The notes below the pieces were generated by a model. The model made no database searches. It was not told where the DNA came from and saw only the letters and a list, made by a program, of their open reading frames with translations. Source: Mesaphorura yosii (taxonomy: Eukaryota > Arthropoda > Collembola > Poduromorpha > Tullbergiidae). From it: DNA of 59,236 bases. The translations under genes were made by a program, and so were the position numbers. Every line of letters begins with the position of its first letter. Position 1 is the stretch's first letter. The DNA is taken from contig WIXG01000422.1 of the NCBI GenBank assembly GCA_009869945.1, forward strand, positions 1 to 59,236, given 5' to 3'. This document shows positions 1-14,562 of this stretch, one piece after another.

Positions 1-3000
1 AACTATGACAGTGCTAAATTCACTCTGCAAAAAGATTATTTTTGCCGATTTTTTGAATGCCGTATCTCCGCACAAAAACAAAGATACGGCAAGGAACTTT
101 ACTTCTGCTACACCCTTTAGAAGAAGAAAATCTCGTCTTTGAGACACTGTACTTTTGCACTGTGTAATGCAAATGCAACGCAAATCCTGCTCACGCACAA
201 TCGCAATAAAAATCCGGAAACCTTTCGCAATGCGCATTCTTTTGCATTTGCTGTTGCTTTCGATAAGCCTCTTCAGAAAGTGAATCGGAATATCCGAAAT
301 AAGTCTTGAGTCGCATTTGCGTTCACATTTTCATTGTGGAGGAATAAATACTACGATTTACTCGCATTTATCAGCAAGAGGAAGTGTCATTGTTTCCCAG
401 GTTCACAGAGTAGAGAGTCGTGCTCTCCCAGGCGCAGGCAGAAGAATGTCAATAGTGCATTGTGGTCGTCTTCATAGTCATATGTTTATTGTTACAAATG
501 GGTGTCATTATGTATTATTTAATACCAATTATCACAGTTTCACCGGAAGCGCAGTGGCACGCATCAATTGGAAAACGTACGGTTCAAGCATGGGCAAGGT
601 TTAACGAGTTCTCATTCGCTTACGCAACGAATTTCTAAGAAAATGCAAATTTCTACTCAAAGGCAAAGGATTCAAGATCAGCAATGCTCAAATGAGTATT
701 TTACAATTATGGGGGCCGGGAGAACTTTAAGCTCTTGCTTTCCATGACAGTTAAATGTACCATCTTTTAGTGGCTTGGCAAATTGCTCTGCTCAGCTGCG
801 TGTGTGAAGTGTGAAGAATTGTTCCATAAAACACGTACGCGGCCGCGGAACTTGGCAGTTTTGACACTCAGCCGGGTTCCGCAATTCTCAACGTGTGATG
901 TTATTGTTGTAGCATATTTATTAAGGCCACTTACTCGGCGTTTGCGTCTTGGCGTTTGGACACTCCGTGTCAGTATTGTTCATTACACTCGAAGAATTAG
1001 CCACGACAAGGCATGGCATGGCATCCCGGCATGAAAATCCCTACGAGGCAGAGCTCGCACTCGCCAGGCCATGGCATGGCATTGTGTGTCCGTGCCGGTT
1101 ATTGATAATATAGTTTTAAGGTTAGACGCACACACACGCATTGATGTATTGGTACGATAGACACATCCATCAAGTCACTGCAGCGGAGCATTATTGTGTG
1201 TCCGCGAGTCTCTAATATCTAATCGACATCTACTGGCATGCCAATTAATTGATTGCTCATTGTTCAGCCCGTGTTTCTTTTGTGCTGCCTATCTGTAACT
1301 CCATCACTTCCATCTTCTCAAACACTTTTCACTGCGTATTTCTGAATGCGTGCTAGCCATGGCCATATCACAATTCGCAAGCACGCACGCCGAGATTGCT
1401 GCAGATTGCCCATTTGCTTGCTTTACCCCGCCGAGTCGTCATTGTTGCGCCGTCGTTATTGTCTCCGCATTGCCTCTGCCTCATTTTCTCCCTCACTTCT
1501 TTATTATCAACTTTTTATATTGCACATTTGTGTTAATTAACGTTTCGGAAGTTGTACGACTAAAAATGTATGTTATCAATTTACAAAATTAGGAACATGA
1601 AGCCCGTTAATGTTAATGTATTCATACAACACAATGCTAATGGCCGAGAAGATTCAGCGACAGACGCCTGGCAGGGCCGTGCAAGATCGCAACAATGCAG
1701 CAGCAACCCAGTTGCATATTTCGTCTTCATTCATTTTCGCAGTGGTATAGCAGTTTGCATTGCAGCCGTAAAGTCCGAATGAAATCTGCAGCAGTAGGCC
1801 GTGATCGCGAATCGCGATATCCGTTTCACGTTTACGCTTACAATTCGTTAGACGTTCTGTTTACATTAAATTAAGACTAGACCAATCAATACTCAATAAT
1901 TGCCAAATGCCAATTGCATTCGGTCATTATGGCGAAGAATGTCATTTTAAATCAGCTTTCATTTATTATGTGCGGTGTGTTTAGCCGAGTGACGATAACA
2001 AGAAAGGTTAACTTACACTTGGCGTGGAGTGGTGTCTGAAGACAAAGATTCGTTTTAAAGAGGCAGCACAGAGAGACGCCAATTCAAGAATCCGGATCTC
2101 GGCTGCATATTTTAAGAATAAACAATGCGTACTTAGTCGCGACTAATTGTACAATAATTGGCATTACAAGGGAATGCCGGAATGCGGCACAAGTGAGTCA
2201 CTGTCCGGACGGACGCACAGTGCAGCGCACGTTTGCGTTTGGTCAAATCTCTCAATGAATGAACCCATACAGCATTCGCGAATTTGTACGAAAGTTTCAT
2301 GGATGCCAAGTCGGCGTGCTCGCCGAATAGCGAGCGAATCGTGGTTGAATTGAGTATCAATTTGGTCGGCCGGTAATGAATCATGAGAACCTTGTACAAT
2401 GACGAGTTCCATTATTTGAAAAATGAGAAATTAATTTTGTCAATTGAAACATGAAGTGAAGGAGAAGAATAAGAACTAATTTGACATTTTGCGAATCTTC
2501 ACTGTGCTTTGCTTTGTTTGCTCGAACGCGACTGCAAATTCGAATACGACGGTCGGGTACATGATACTGATACGGTCTTTGGTGTGAATGTGACTGCCGC
2601 TTCTTCAAAAACGCGAACACCCAATGAATCAACTTTCACTCATTATGCGCCTAAAAGGGAATTCTGTACTTTTGTGCGCGGTGCGCAGTGATTTTCCTTT
2701 TGGTTGCTAATTCCGAGCCATGTTGTTGCCTAAACAGCCATGTAATTTCTATTATGAGCTCGGTCGCTTGGTGTAATAACTGCGCGTCGCCCGTCGCATT
2801 CTGATGAATGATATTATATTGTTGCACTCGTGATTAAAACACGCGTATGGCTCAGGGATTTGCGCGGAGTAGAGCCCAGATGCAGCAGGAAAGTTTCATT
2901 CAACCGCTACTCCCATTGTTGGCAGACGATGAGAAGCCAAATTGCGAAAAGCAGCGGCTGAGTAGGTGAAATGTAAACAGCCTAATCGATACAATTGAGT

Positions 3001-6000
3001 CCAATGAAATTTGAAATTGATAACATAATTGCACAGCCAATTTCGAGGCATGACCACTCACATATACGCGTAGGTTTCATCACCCAAGTGTTGAAGTGGA
3101 CGTTTTGAAGAGTACCAATTCACAGCGGCAGCGGCCAATATCGATGGCTGCTGCTGGTATGCATAAATCGGCCGCGCCGAGTGAAAGTTGACGAATCGAA
3201 CAATGGTGAATCAGATCAGAGCGGCCAGAAACTTTGCGATCGCGGCTACTACGGACGAAGATGAGGCAAGGCAAGGGAGGATTCGCAGATCCATTTAATT
3301 GCTCGTCGCCCCGTAATTAAATGCCTTTTGGTTTGATTAGTGCACTTATTCAGAGAGATATTAATGCGCTCTGCAGTGCAAAATGCAAAATGTGCGTATC
3401 AAGTGGAACACCACTTTTGGCTCCGCTCGTCGGCCCGCACAAAGCTGAAGATAGCGACTCGGCGCGGCGGCGGCATTCGCAATGAGCACGGATACGGCAA
3501 AGGCAAGACAATCTTCGCCGTGCCGCCAGTGAAGAGGGTTTATAATTAATGTTTGTGGTTTACGCGCATTGTTTCAACACAGTCAAACAAGCCGGCATCA
3601 AATATCAAATTGGATTCGGCATCTTTTTGAGCGCTGCGCTGCGGATGAGCACGAGAGGATTCTCCAAATAGGCACACTCTCATTAGTTACCCTTTTTTGT
3701 CGCTCACAGTGTGACTCTTTTGTCCCTGCCGTCTATTCTTGAACCACATCACAAGTGTTTATGAATTCAATTAAATACGCGAACGCGTTTCGCATCAGCT
3801 TGCTATCGACGAAGATAATATGCGTAAGAACTTGAATGTCATTGCAAACGCGTTCATAAATCATTTCCCATGTGTGCAGCGCCCTGAAATAAATCGTACA
3901 ACGTGCGCACTCCCAATTAAAGCATGCATTTATGTATACGTAAATCATGTTTCCCGTGCTACAAAATTTTAAACAAATACAACCCTGCTCCAAATAATCG
4001 AAAGTGCAACTCAACACGAAGATCAGTCGCCCTGCACTGAAATTTCGCCCTTCAAACTCAAACGCAGTCAAGACAAGTTCAGGAACAAATTAAGCTTGTT
4101 AGCGAGCCTGCAATTAACTGGGCACATGCATGCACTTCCATAAATTCAATTTTACATTCGTCGTGTCGTAAGCTGCAACAAGTACTGAGAACACAAAAGT
4201 CATTAAATAAACATTAACGCAGTTGCTTTGCTACAAGCAGCATTAAGGTGTAACGTAAAGTTTGAGATATTGAGAACCTCTTCGGAAAGCTTTACCGTAG
4301 AGTTTGGGAACATTTTTTAAAGAAAACAAAAGCGAACTTGTTCGTCGTTTGTATCTGTGCTATATACTTTTCGTGCTCATCTTCTTCATGAAAGCCGGAT
4401 TTTATTTACTTTTCCTCTTTTTAAGCTCAGAAATGAGATAAAACGATGCAGATGAAGGAGAAATGCATCATTTTGGATGCGTAAATCCAAATCTCATACT
4501 TTAAAAGTTTAAGCAACCACTGAATACTCTTGCTTATTGCTGCTGGCTATTTCATCTTGACATACGCACACACGCACGTTTAGCGCGGTCAGTTTGGTGT
4601 CTTTGGGACGACTACGACAGCGCATAATAATTGTAATTATTTGAGCTGTCAAATGGACTCCTCATGCAAATGGTAACGGACGCAAAAAGAAAAGAAATTG
4701 AAAGGAAATGCAAAATGCAAATCGGAGGGATTCCAACCTCACAACAATGCGAAAGATAAACGCTGCTCGTCTTCACTCTTCACAATGTCCTGTGACTCAG
4801 TTTTCTCACACTTTTCATGCAAATTTTTATCTGTCAGGTACGAAATTCACACATGCAAGCGTTCTTATGTTTGCTTGTGTTGATGCGTACTGCGGTCAGT
4901 TTCCATTTTCTCTTATGCCATTGTGTATTGCACCTTGGATGAGCATCACCAAACGCGTATGATTAAAGCTTCAGTTCTCCGTTTTAAATGAATCATTTGC
5001 AAACACAGTCCAAGCAAAACTCGAGCAGCAGTTTGCAGTTTAAAGTTTCAACTATTACGAATTCAAATTAATGCATTGTTTGAATGGAATGGAAGTTAAG
5101 AGCAAGACGGAAGGTAAACTGCTGACTGCTTTGGTCACGGCTTCGACGATGTTGAAATCAAAACCAAGTAGATCGTGGATTGAGCAGCCTAGTCAGTCAT
5201 AATTCATTCAGGAATTCCTGGCACATACGACACACAGCGATTGCGATTTATTATTATTTTGTTCTGAATGTGTCTTCGGTGCAGCAGGCCGCCGTGCATG
5301 CCTGAAATACATTATTCGATTAGACGAGCATGGAGCAGCCTGCGTTTACCGCACAAAGCACAAATCATAATCATCATTGTAGTACTGCAGCGACTGCGAG
5401 TCAATGGTTCTCTAAATAGAATGAAAGCCTTCATTGGAATGTGGAATTCATGAGATGAAGTGAGAAGTAGAGAAATACGTACTATTGAAATCTCATTTCA
5501 ATTGAATGGCCCGACCAGAAGAAGAAGAATGGAGACGATTGAATTTGTGTGTGTTGTGTTGCGCATTGGCTGATGCTGCACTTGTGAGTTCAAGTGCACA
5601 CGAAGCAATAAGAATAAGCATGATTGAGATTGAATTGATTCTGGCACGAGTTCGAGTTCGAGTTTGAAGTTATCAAAATGCAATGCGATGTGATGCAGCT
5701 GCGATGAAACGTGCAATCCGTGTTTTTGGTCAATGAACAATATTTACTTTGGAATTCAAAATCCAGGCAGGCCATACCATTGAAGCCGAAGAATTGGAAA
5801 AACAGAACTGCCAAATCAATTATTCGATGAAGATCTCGGAGCAAAAGAAGCAGAAACGTGAAACGTCATGAACGCAAGCCAAAATAATTTCGGTCTGGTA
5901 AACAGCATGATGAAACCGATGGTGCGGTAGGAAGAAAAGACAAAATATTTAGCGTGCGACGGGACGCGTTATCAGCGTTCCACGCATGAATAAATGCGTA

Positions 6001-9000
6001 TAATGCAGACAACGAGTTGAATTCGGATTTCGTGGGCTTGAATCCTGCACGAAGACGCTTGAATTCCAAAGACCTACTCAAAGCGATTGAATTTAATTGA
6101 TTTTATCGAGATTTATTTCTTGCATGCTAAATCAAATAGGTCTCAAGTTTAGTTTCGGAATTTTGAATTCCTCTACGGCTTAGGGCTCAAGCTAAGCCGG
6201 TGAATTTGATTCAGTGCTTTATTTGATTGCGAGAAAAATAATCTACATTTTGCAGAGAAAGCGGCTGTGAAGGTGACAAAATACGAATATCACTTCGGTC
6301 ACATTGAGATGCGATGGAAAAGAATCCCACAAGGCCGAGGGCAGCAATGCCTTGCCAGGTTCTGAGAGAATACTTGAATCCATTTCAATATCTCATTATT
6401 CCCACATTATTCAGATACTTTACTGCTTTGAGACTCCACAGGGTGCTTGCTGCTTTACGCTTAAGACGAATCGCGTAGTGAGACGTCTCATATTTTTCTC
6501 GTTTTCTCAATTTCATAACGAAAATTGAGATGAAGACATTTTTATTGTACTTAACGAGCACTCTCTGAGAATCGTACAACACTCAAGGCAATGCAATGCA
6601 TGGCTCTTCGTTTGCTATTCACTTACTTCACTCCGAAAACCGCAGCAGAGATGCGGAACTAATTCCATAATTTGATGGGTGCAAACGCCTTGGACGATAT
6701 TTGTTCTACTCGGTGGATTAGAATAATTTCATGTATGTTTATAAATTAAGGATTTATTTGCAAAGTTGCTTGTGCTTTGGGTGAATGAGTTTCACCTTCA
6801 ATCGCACCGTGCACACAAGCTAATCGTTTTCTGCGTGTGCAAAGGCGTCTCGCAATTGCAATTTACAAGGATTAGTCACATCTCTTGTCAGCTCTCAGCT
6901 CGTAATTAGGCATCGGATGTAATTGGTAGTTTGACACAATTTGGGAACGAATTCTCTCCTCGGCTCGGGTTTGGTTTAGAAACTGAAATTTGTTTACGCT
7001 TGAGTTTCATGTTCTTAGAATTTTGCAAACGTGCTGAAACGTACACGCAATTCGTTAACTGTGATGAACAATAAGGCAAAGTGGATTTGTACGTTTTCAT
7101 CCGACATTTCTCATAATGTCTTCTTCGAAAGATGACCGAAGCATTCGGCGAGCAGCGTTTCCTTGAAAAGGCAATCAAAAACATTGCCAACCGAGCCGAG
7201 TATTGACACAAGTCGATGCTTAGCATGCTAATGTTATGTATGAACAAATGCGAACGTACAAGAAATGATGCCAGGAAAATATCCCTCACAATACGCCGAC
7301 TATGAAATATTGTCAACTTTTTGTTTTGTCATTGTCATGTCTCCATTTTTTCTTCAATCAAAGTCAGCTTTTATTATCGCGCACTGAGATCGGTCGTGAG
7401 CACGCATCATGCCGAATCTGTAGTAAGTTTCTTATTAGAGACAGGCATACTTTGGTACGAGTAATTTTGGCTTGATTTGGTTCCTCTCGCCTGCAATGCA
7501 GGCAGGCCTCACCTTCATAACATTTACCATTTGCGAGTACTGAGCGCCGGCTCATCAAATTCTGCGACTTGGAGATAAGTTTCTCGACGTGGTGATGGTG
7601 ATATTAATAGCCAGCAATAAATATCAACACGTCTTTAATGTTGCGTGTAATCAAGTTAATTACAAAACTCTTGTACGCCTCGCCTTGCATTGTAATTAAT
7701 TGACGACGCTACATGTGTAAGAACAATGTACACGAATGTGAATTCGAATGCGACGTTGTAACCTACAACTCTGCAGCTTCTTTGTTCCAAATTGTCGTTG
7801 ACATTGCAAATTCGCATTGCTTGCACTTGATGGTCACGGTAGCTATTCTTGTTCTTAATTAGTAAGTTGACTTTAATAAGAATCATGGCTCTTCCGTTCC
7901 GACCCGAAAAAGAAGTTTGTCATTTTTCATGTCTCGGTTTGAAGTTGCGGTGACAATAATCGCGAGATTGGCTTCACAAATAATCCATTAAGGACACTGA
8001 CACTGATGCTGAAACCGAAAACAATGCGGGCTCGCATGCATAGCGATTCGCGATGCAGAAGGAAGCTGCAAGAGTGATAATGAGAAGTAGACTGCCAGCA
8101 TGATTAATCTTGCCCCAAAAGATGCAAATTTGGCGGAGTGACGGATACTCAAATACTACAACTACAACTGCTTTCCATATTCGACAACAATGGATGTACT
8201 ACAAGTTGGATTGAAGGAGAAATTAAGGTGACACATATGCATTGCTTATTTTTAAAACCCATGCAACGCAACAATATCTGCAATACTGTTCACACCATAG
8301 CAGAAATTCGCAAGCATGTACGCGGACGCGCATAATGTGATAATTTGAAATGGTGTCGGTCAATGCCAAATACCGTTGACGTCGATCAGATATTCTCGTC
8401 TCGCACTTTGCAATTGCATTTTGTGTCCGAGACTGACAACGCGGCGGAGTGATACGATGCCTAACCTAGCCTTATTTGAATGGCATGAAATTATGTGTTC
8501 AATACATTTCAAGCCTAATTTCAGAATAACTAAAGTTGGAGTTAGGCTGGGGCTTGCACTGAGAAAGAGAACGAGAACGAAACGATGACGGCCGAGGATA
8601 TCATTTATGAAAACAATGCTTTGGCTTTGTCACAATACGAATACGGCTCGAACGCCAGAAAGCGAACAGAAAATCTTACGCGTCAAATTGCGCGATGATT
8701 GCTAGTTAGCAATATCATTACTCGTCGCTTGTTAAACCCATTATCTTGCTATGCGTACACACAGCTGATAAATTGATTGCCACTGAAATCAGGCTCATTA
8801 GACCGGTCGGCCGTAAGATTTACACTACGCTGCATATTTTATTGAAGAGGTTCAAGTTGGGGGTTTTCAAGGCGCACTCGGGCAAGCAAGGAATCTGTTT
8901 TGATTTGTCAACAGCAAACAAACTACCGTCAGCGTCATCACTTGACACTTTGGGATGCGAGCTCGCAGTTTTGTTTTTGACAGACGTCGTTATTAAAGTA

Positions 9001-9350
9001 ATGCATCCGAATGCAATTGTCGCATTGTTGACTCAACTTGAGAGGAATTCGATGCTTTGCATTTCATTAGCTCAGTTGACGATGGCAGAAATAAGTTGAT
9101 CGTGTTTGCCGATGTGACAGACGGAATCGACAAGCACAGGGGTACAGCCATATTGGGCGCACATTTGCGTATTCGAATTTTGTTGACTTACTCTTCGCTT
9201 TGAAGTGAAGAAGAATCTATTTGCTAATCATCATTTTTAATATCGCGCTAGCTTACTGTATGCTTGTTTACCAGTCAAGTGTGCAAATCAAAAAAATATC
9301 AATCAGACTCCTGTGCTGTGCTGAATTCTCCGTAAATTAAATGTGCCTGT

Positions 9351-9359
9351 TATAAATAG
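9351..9359 (+). promoter_or_regulatory. TATA-like box, candidate promoter
   Basis: TATAAATAG matches the metazoan TATA consensus on the plus strand upstream of the Pro/Gln-rich gene. No first exon is visible downstream, so this is only a candidate. Confidence 0.15.
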
Positions 9360-11081
9360 GAACAAGAGTGCTTTTCGATGTAAGTTGCTTTACATACTTG
9401 CTTGCGCGTCGTGACGCAGATGGAATGTTTAATCAGCTAAATCAGCTTGCATGCGGTACAATTTGAATGCTTTACAAGCTTTAATGGCGAAAGTGAAGGA
9501 TAAATCTCCATGATTTCAGAAACCGGCAATATTTTTCATATTTAGGCAAACTTTTGCCGATCTTCAGTGTGGGTGTTTCAAGTTTGAAGGGATGTTGATT
9601 CTTTTGCACATAAAAAGTCTAACTCTAGCCGACACAATGCTAAAAGCATGTCTTTGCAGTCTGCGTTTTGTAGCCTGCCCTATTAAAATATTTAATTTCA
9701 TCATTGAAGAAATCGAATTCCATAAATCATTATCTCTTGTGCTTGTACGAAGTTAATCCTTTAACAGAAGTGAATAACAGCAGAAAGTATGCTTTTGTGG
9801 ATGAAGATGAGACCAACCAGCTCAATCAAGGAAGAACGAGCAATGTGTTCACCGTACGCGTGCACAAATCAGATTCAGTTTGCCTAATCCGTCTGAGCTC
9901 CTGCCCCGTTGGAATTATTTTGAGCATTCATTTTCAATGTAGTAGCAGGAGATTAATTCAGAATTCTCCAAACTCTCTGAGTGTAAGCTTACCATTAGTC
10001 TGCTCATTCATGTCGTCATTCACTCTGAACTGAGTCACAGTTCACGTTCGGGTTTCTCGATGCAGCTGGGTAAATTGTTAAGGAAGAGGCGCAGGTCAAA
10101 GTCAAAATAATCATGACGATGAGATTTGGAGTGAGCAGTGAAAGAAAAATGAAAACGATCTTCATCAAGGAAGCGCGTAGAGAATGCATGCATGACGGCT
10201 TGTGCGTGCGCTTTGCTGTACACAGGAACTCTTTCATTCAGAAGAAAACTGTGTCATTGAAAAGTGCAAACGAGCCAGCCCGTTGGCTTTGAAGTCAAAA
10301 TCTACTTAGCTACGTATAAAGTATAACCATAGAACAAGCAAATAACAAGCGCATTCTTTGTTCAGGCACCTCCTCATACGTTTGCGGTTAAAATTAATGC
10401 ATGATGTTAGGATAGTGATCATGAAAACTCCAATTGTAGTTGAACCAGACAGGCGCAGAACGAACTTTCTCTGCCAGAAAATACTAGTTGCTATTTTTAT
10501 CTGGGCATGGATGAAACGAGGTACGGAAACTTTTCTGGATCCGGAATTTGTGGAAGGGTAGCTAGGTGTATGAAGAACACGAGACGGTGCATGCATGGCA
10601 TATTTTTTCCGACAGCTCAGGACAGGACAGAAGTGTGCATTTTTTTCGAGTCGGGTGTAGTTCGTGATCGAATAAGTATACGATCAAATGAAAACGTGAC
10701 AATATTTTCTTCTCTTTTCTTTGATCAATGACCACAATTCTGTGCATTTCGTTCTCTTTCACAGTCACAGTCACTCGCAACTCATTTTCAGACAGACCGG
10801 GCAAAGAATCTTGTAAAAATAAATTCGTCGTGTATTACACGCATACACGATTTACTGTGAGTATGACGTTGACTTCATGCACTTGAGCCACGGCTGGCTG
10901 TACTGAACAATAACGTCTCATTTGTTAGATAAATGCAGGCACTCGCATTGCATAGCATTGGCGATGCCTGCCTGAGTCACGAGATGAAAAGTTGTATTTT
11001 GATTTGTGAGAGAAATTAGACGCGTACAGTGACGAGGTGTTGTCGTTGTCCTGCTTGCGGCGGCCAGACTATGGCTGTGGC

Positions 11082-11089
11082 TATAAATA
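11082..11089 (+). promoter_or_regulatory. TATA-like box, candidate promoter
   Basis: TATAAATA on the plus strand about 3.5 kb upstream of the first visible exon of the Pro/Gln-rich gene. It could mark that gene's start or be a chance match in A+T-rich DNA. Confidence 0.15.
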
Positions 11090-14000
11090 TGTAGACGCAG
11101 GAAAGAATAAGAATGACAACCCCCGTGGATCCACGATTCGCCTGCACTGCACGGCACTCAACGCTATTACTATTGCTAAATCATTACGTACTCACCGTGG
11201 AGTCGAGCCGAGCTTTGGGAGAGGAATCAATCACACTTGGGCTCCGCAGTGCAGAGCCTCCTACGAACGCGTAGCTAAATAATTGCGATTTATTGCAACT
11301 TGTAATCTCGCATAATCACTTCATAATTCTTGTATCATGAATATGTACACTACGGAAGGATACGGCGAAGAATCACTCACGAAGCAGGAACAATGCAATG
11401 GTTTGTGCATGCAGTAAATTCCTTGTACGATGTACTCGGTAGCATTTTCTTGCTTGTAAATCGCTTGTCGATGAACAGATTAGTTCCTTCTTCAGAAATG
11501 GCACGCATTTTAATACGTATTTTAACATTGACCCAATAGCAGAAGAATCGCAGAACGATTCATATGCAGCAAATGCAAATGTGGCACTTTCCCATAAAAT
11601 TCGCAAATCGCAACAGCAGTAAACCGCAAGTAAACGTAGCGAAATTCGGGCGGCCCAGACGGCAGCCTCAGCTTGATTGACTTGCTGTAAATTGGAAATT
11701 ACGAGTGAATGGATGTCAGCAAGGGAGAGAAACGAGATTAGCATTTACATTTGCTTTAATTCACAAGTTTGTGACTCGTCATCGCGCTGCTAATTTCGCA
11801 TTCAGTCTGAATGCTCTGCTGGGCCCATGAAAAAGGCCAGGCCAGGCCACCTTCAAGACGTATACGAAGCGAATGTCAAGAGGAATGTCAGTCAGTCATT
11901 CGTCAGCGCTAATCGCTGGTTTCGGTTACGTTTCATTTCGCATTTCACCAAAGTGTATTTATATCCGTGTGCGATGTGAGAGAAGAAAAAGGGTTAAGTT
12001 CAGTGGGTCAGTTATTCATGAGCACAACGCGAATTGCGAATTGCGAGAGAGACGCGATGAGAGAATGAGAAGGGCAGGCAAGGTGATGAATGGATAAAAC
12101 GACGATGATGACGATGTTGTGTATTCACATAATGATAAATATAATATTATTAAGATTCGCATTGTTGCAAAGACTCCTGGCTGCGGAGCACAATTACGCT
12201 GACGCTGGCCTGGCTGGGCTGGGATTCTTTTCTCTTTTTGATTCAATAAATAACTCGACAGGCGCGTTTCGTCCGCCGATCCGGCCCGCGTATTGGGTTA
12301 TAATGAGCTGCAAATAGCAGTGTAAATATTGTGCCATTTCATTGTTGACATTTCCCATTGCTTGCTGATTGATTATGATTAGTATCCTAAATCAATACTC
12401 GATAGTGTGTTGATGCTCGCTGCGATAACGTCCACCAATCTCGATCTCTGCCTGCCCTAGTACAATGAGCATTCATATTGTTTCGAGCTCAGGAGCTCCT
12501 TCGGTTGACAAGTGATACGCAAACCTTAATGCGATCGTGCAGACGAACGAGCGGACGATTGGTGCACAGTCGAGAGCGGAGATTACAAATGTCCATGACG
12601 AGCGAATGTCATGCACATGTGGAAAACTGCCAGTCGAAATGAGCGAATTAGAAAGACTGTCAATACACGGCGCGGTTGCGATTTAGATTAGAATTTCTCT
12701 TTTAGGAGCGCGTCTCAAATGATCCACTTTCCTTGTCACGTCTCTCTAATACGACCGTCTTAATTAGCAAATCGGAACCACACCAAAACAGTTGAGTCTT
12801 GGCTTTCTGACATGTAGCAATTAATTGGTGCTTCGTTTCACTAATTTCATTAACTACCACCAGGCAAGTCTTCCGAAACCCTGCACCCAATAAATAAGCA
12901 TGCTTGAACTTTCCTGACGTTCTATTTCATCGCGTGCAAAATTCTTCCATCACAAATTAGATCGTAAAACACGGAAATTATTTCCATGCCAAATACAGTA
13001 AAAAAAATTACTCGACTCATCCTTTACTCTTTATGTAATGGTGTAATGAATTATAAAGGGAAAGTCAGATTTACGAGATGCGGAAGGCAGGCTGAATTTC
13101 AGCACTCACAGCTTAACAATTTTGATACTTCGGGCAAAAACAATGGCGACTCCTCCTCATTCCTAATTTTGTTCAATTCAAGCGAGAAAAGGGAAAACGA
13201 GATGCAGAATACCGGCGAAATTTGTTCGCGACATGAACAATGGCACGAAATTTGTCTGTGGATCACGAGATGAGGGTTTCTGGTTACGAAACCTTGCGTT
13301 TCGTGTTCGTTAAAGACGCTCAGGTATGATGCAAGCTTCCGATTTTACTTTCATCAGCCTGATTCACTCATTCACTGGCGAATAAATCGCGACCCGTCAT
13401 TATAATTTAATTCCGGGGAATCACGAACGCGAATGTGTAACATAATTGCATGTATTATAGTGCATTCATCCTACCCTTTCGTATTCATTCTTGTCCGACT
13501 GACATAATACTACAATTTCGTTTGTGTGATTTTGAGCGTAGGAGTTCCCAGCCAAAGGAAGGCTCTAGGCTCCTTAGGCCCATCGCATCGTAGTATAATT
13601 AATTGAACAGAGGAACGGTTGATTGGATCTCCATTCAGCTTCTGTATATAGATTTCACTGATGGCATCGCAGATGCGGACGATAGCATTTATGATCACAA
13701 TTATTTATTTTATGGGTGGAGAATCCATCAGCAGTTTTACTGTCAGCAGAGAGCATCCATAAATCTTGATCCTGTTCAAACAGATGCAGATGCAAATGAA
13801 AGATCTTCTCTTTCTCTATCGCTCAGTCTCAAGACTTCTGCTGTCTTTTATGGGCCACTTACCGCAACCAGCATAAATATCGATGCAAATGCAAGAAATG
13901 AATGAGCAGGGCAAAGAGATCATGTTCGTATTCGTTCGTGAGCCGAACATTTATGCACGTATTTCATTTAGAGCAGCGCTTAAAATAAATGATTGCTTGT

Positions 14001-14562
14001 CATATTCACGTGAAAATATCATTGATATGCGATCTGGCCCCAAGAGAATCAAGCATCGCGTATCGCGGGCGAGGAAAGCAATAAGCAGCCGCGCACGAGG
14101 TCAACCCGAGCGAAAATATTTGCTATTTGCGTATAGATGAGATGTGGAGAAGATGGGAAAGTGCGATAATTTCATTTTGTACATGCAAACGCGAGTGGCC
14201 ATAACATTTTTATGCGCTGCAAGTAATACGACTGTACTGTGAAATTTGATGGAAAAGTAAAAACCCACGCTCACTCGCAAATGAAGCGTCTGTGACCATG
14301 CGAGACATAAATATTTTGAGAGATCAGATCCGTCTCATCTCATCTCGAGCAAACGTCATACGTACACAGTAAATTGATTTATCGCATGCCTGCACTCGTC
14401 GCTGATACTCGCATTAAGCAAATCACATTTCCTGCCTGCACATAAAGTCGTGCACGAGGTCATAAATTGGAATTGGGATGAAAGAGAAACTCAGGAATTG
14501 AATTGACGAGTTGAGATACAGCAATTAAATCTGACGTTCGCTCTCTTTTCTTTTTCTTTCAG

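Larger units (their letters stand above)
1..14562. other. gene-poor stretch, no supported coding exon
   Basis: About 14.5 kb in which only short open frames of chance length occur on both strands, and none resembles a known protein. The sequence is A+T-rich with many short simple motifs. Because the exon at 14,563 begins at a splice acceptor without its own initiator ATG, an upstream exon of the Pro/Gln-rich gene must lie here or before the window. I could not pick it out. At least part of this stretch is therefore probably that gene's first intron and promoter. Confidence 0.6.
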
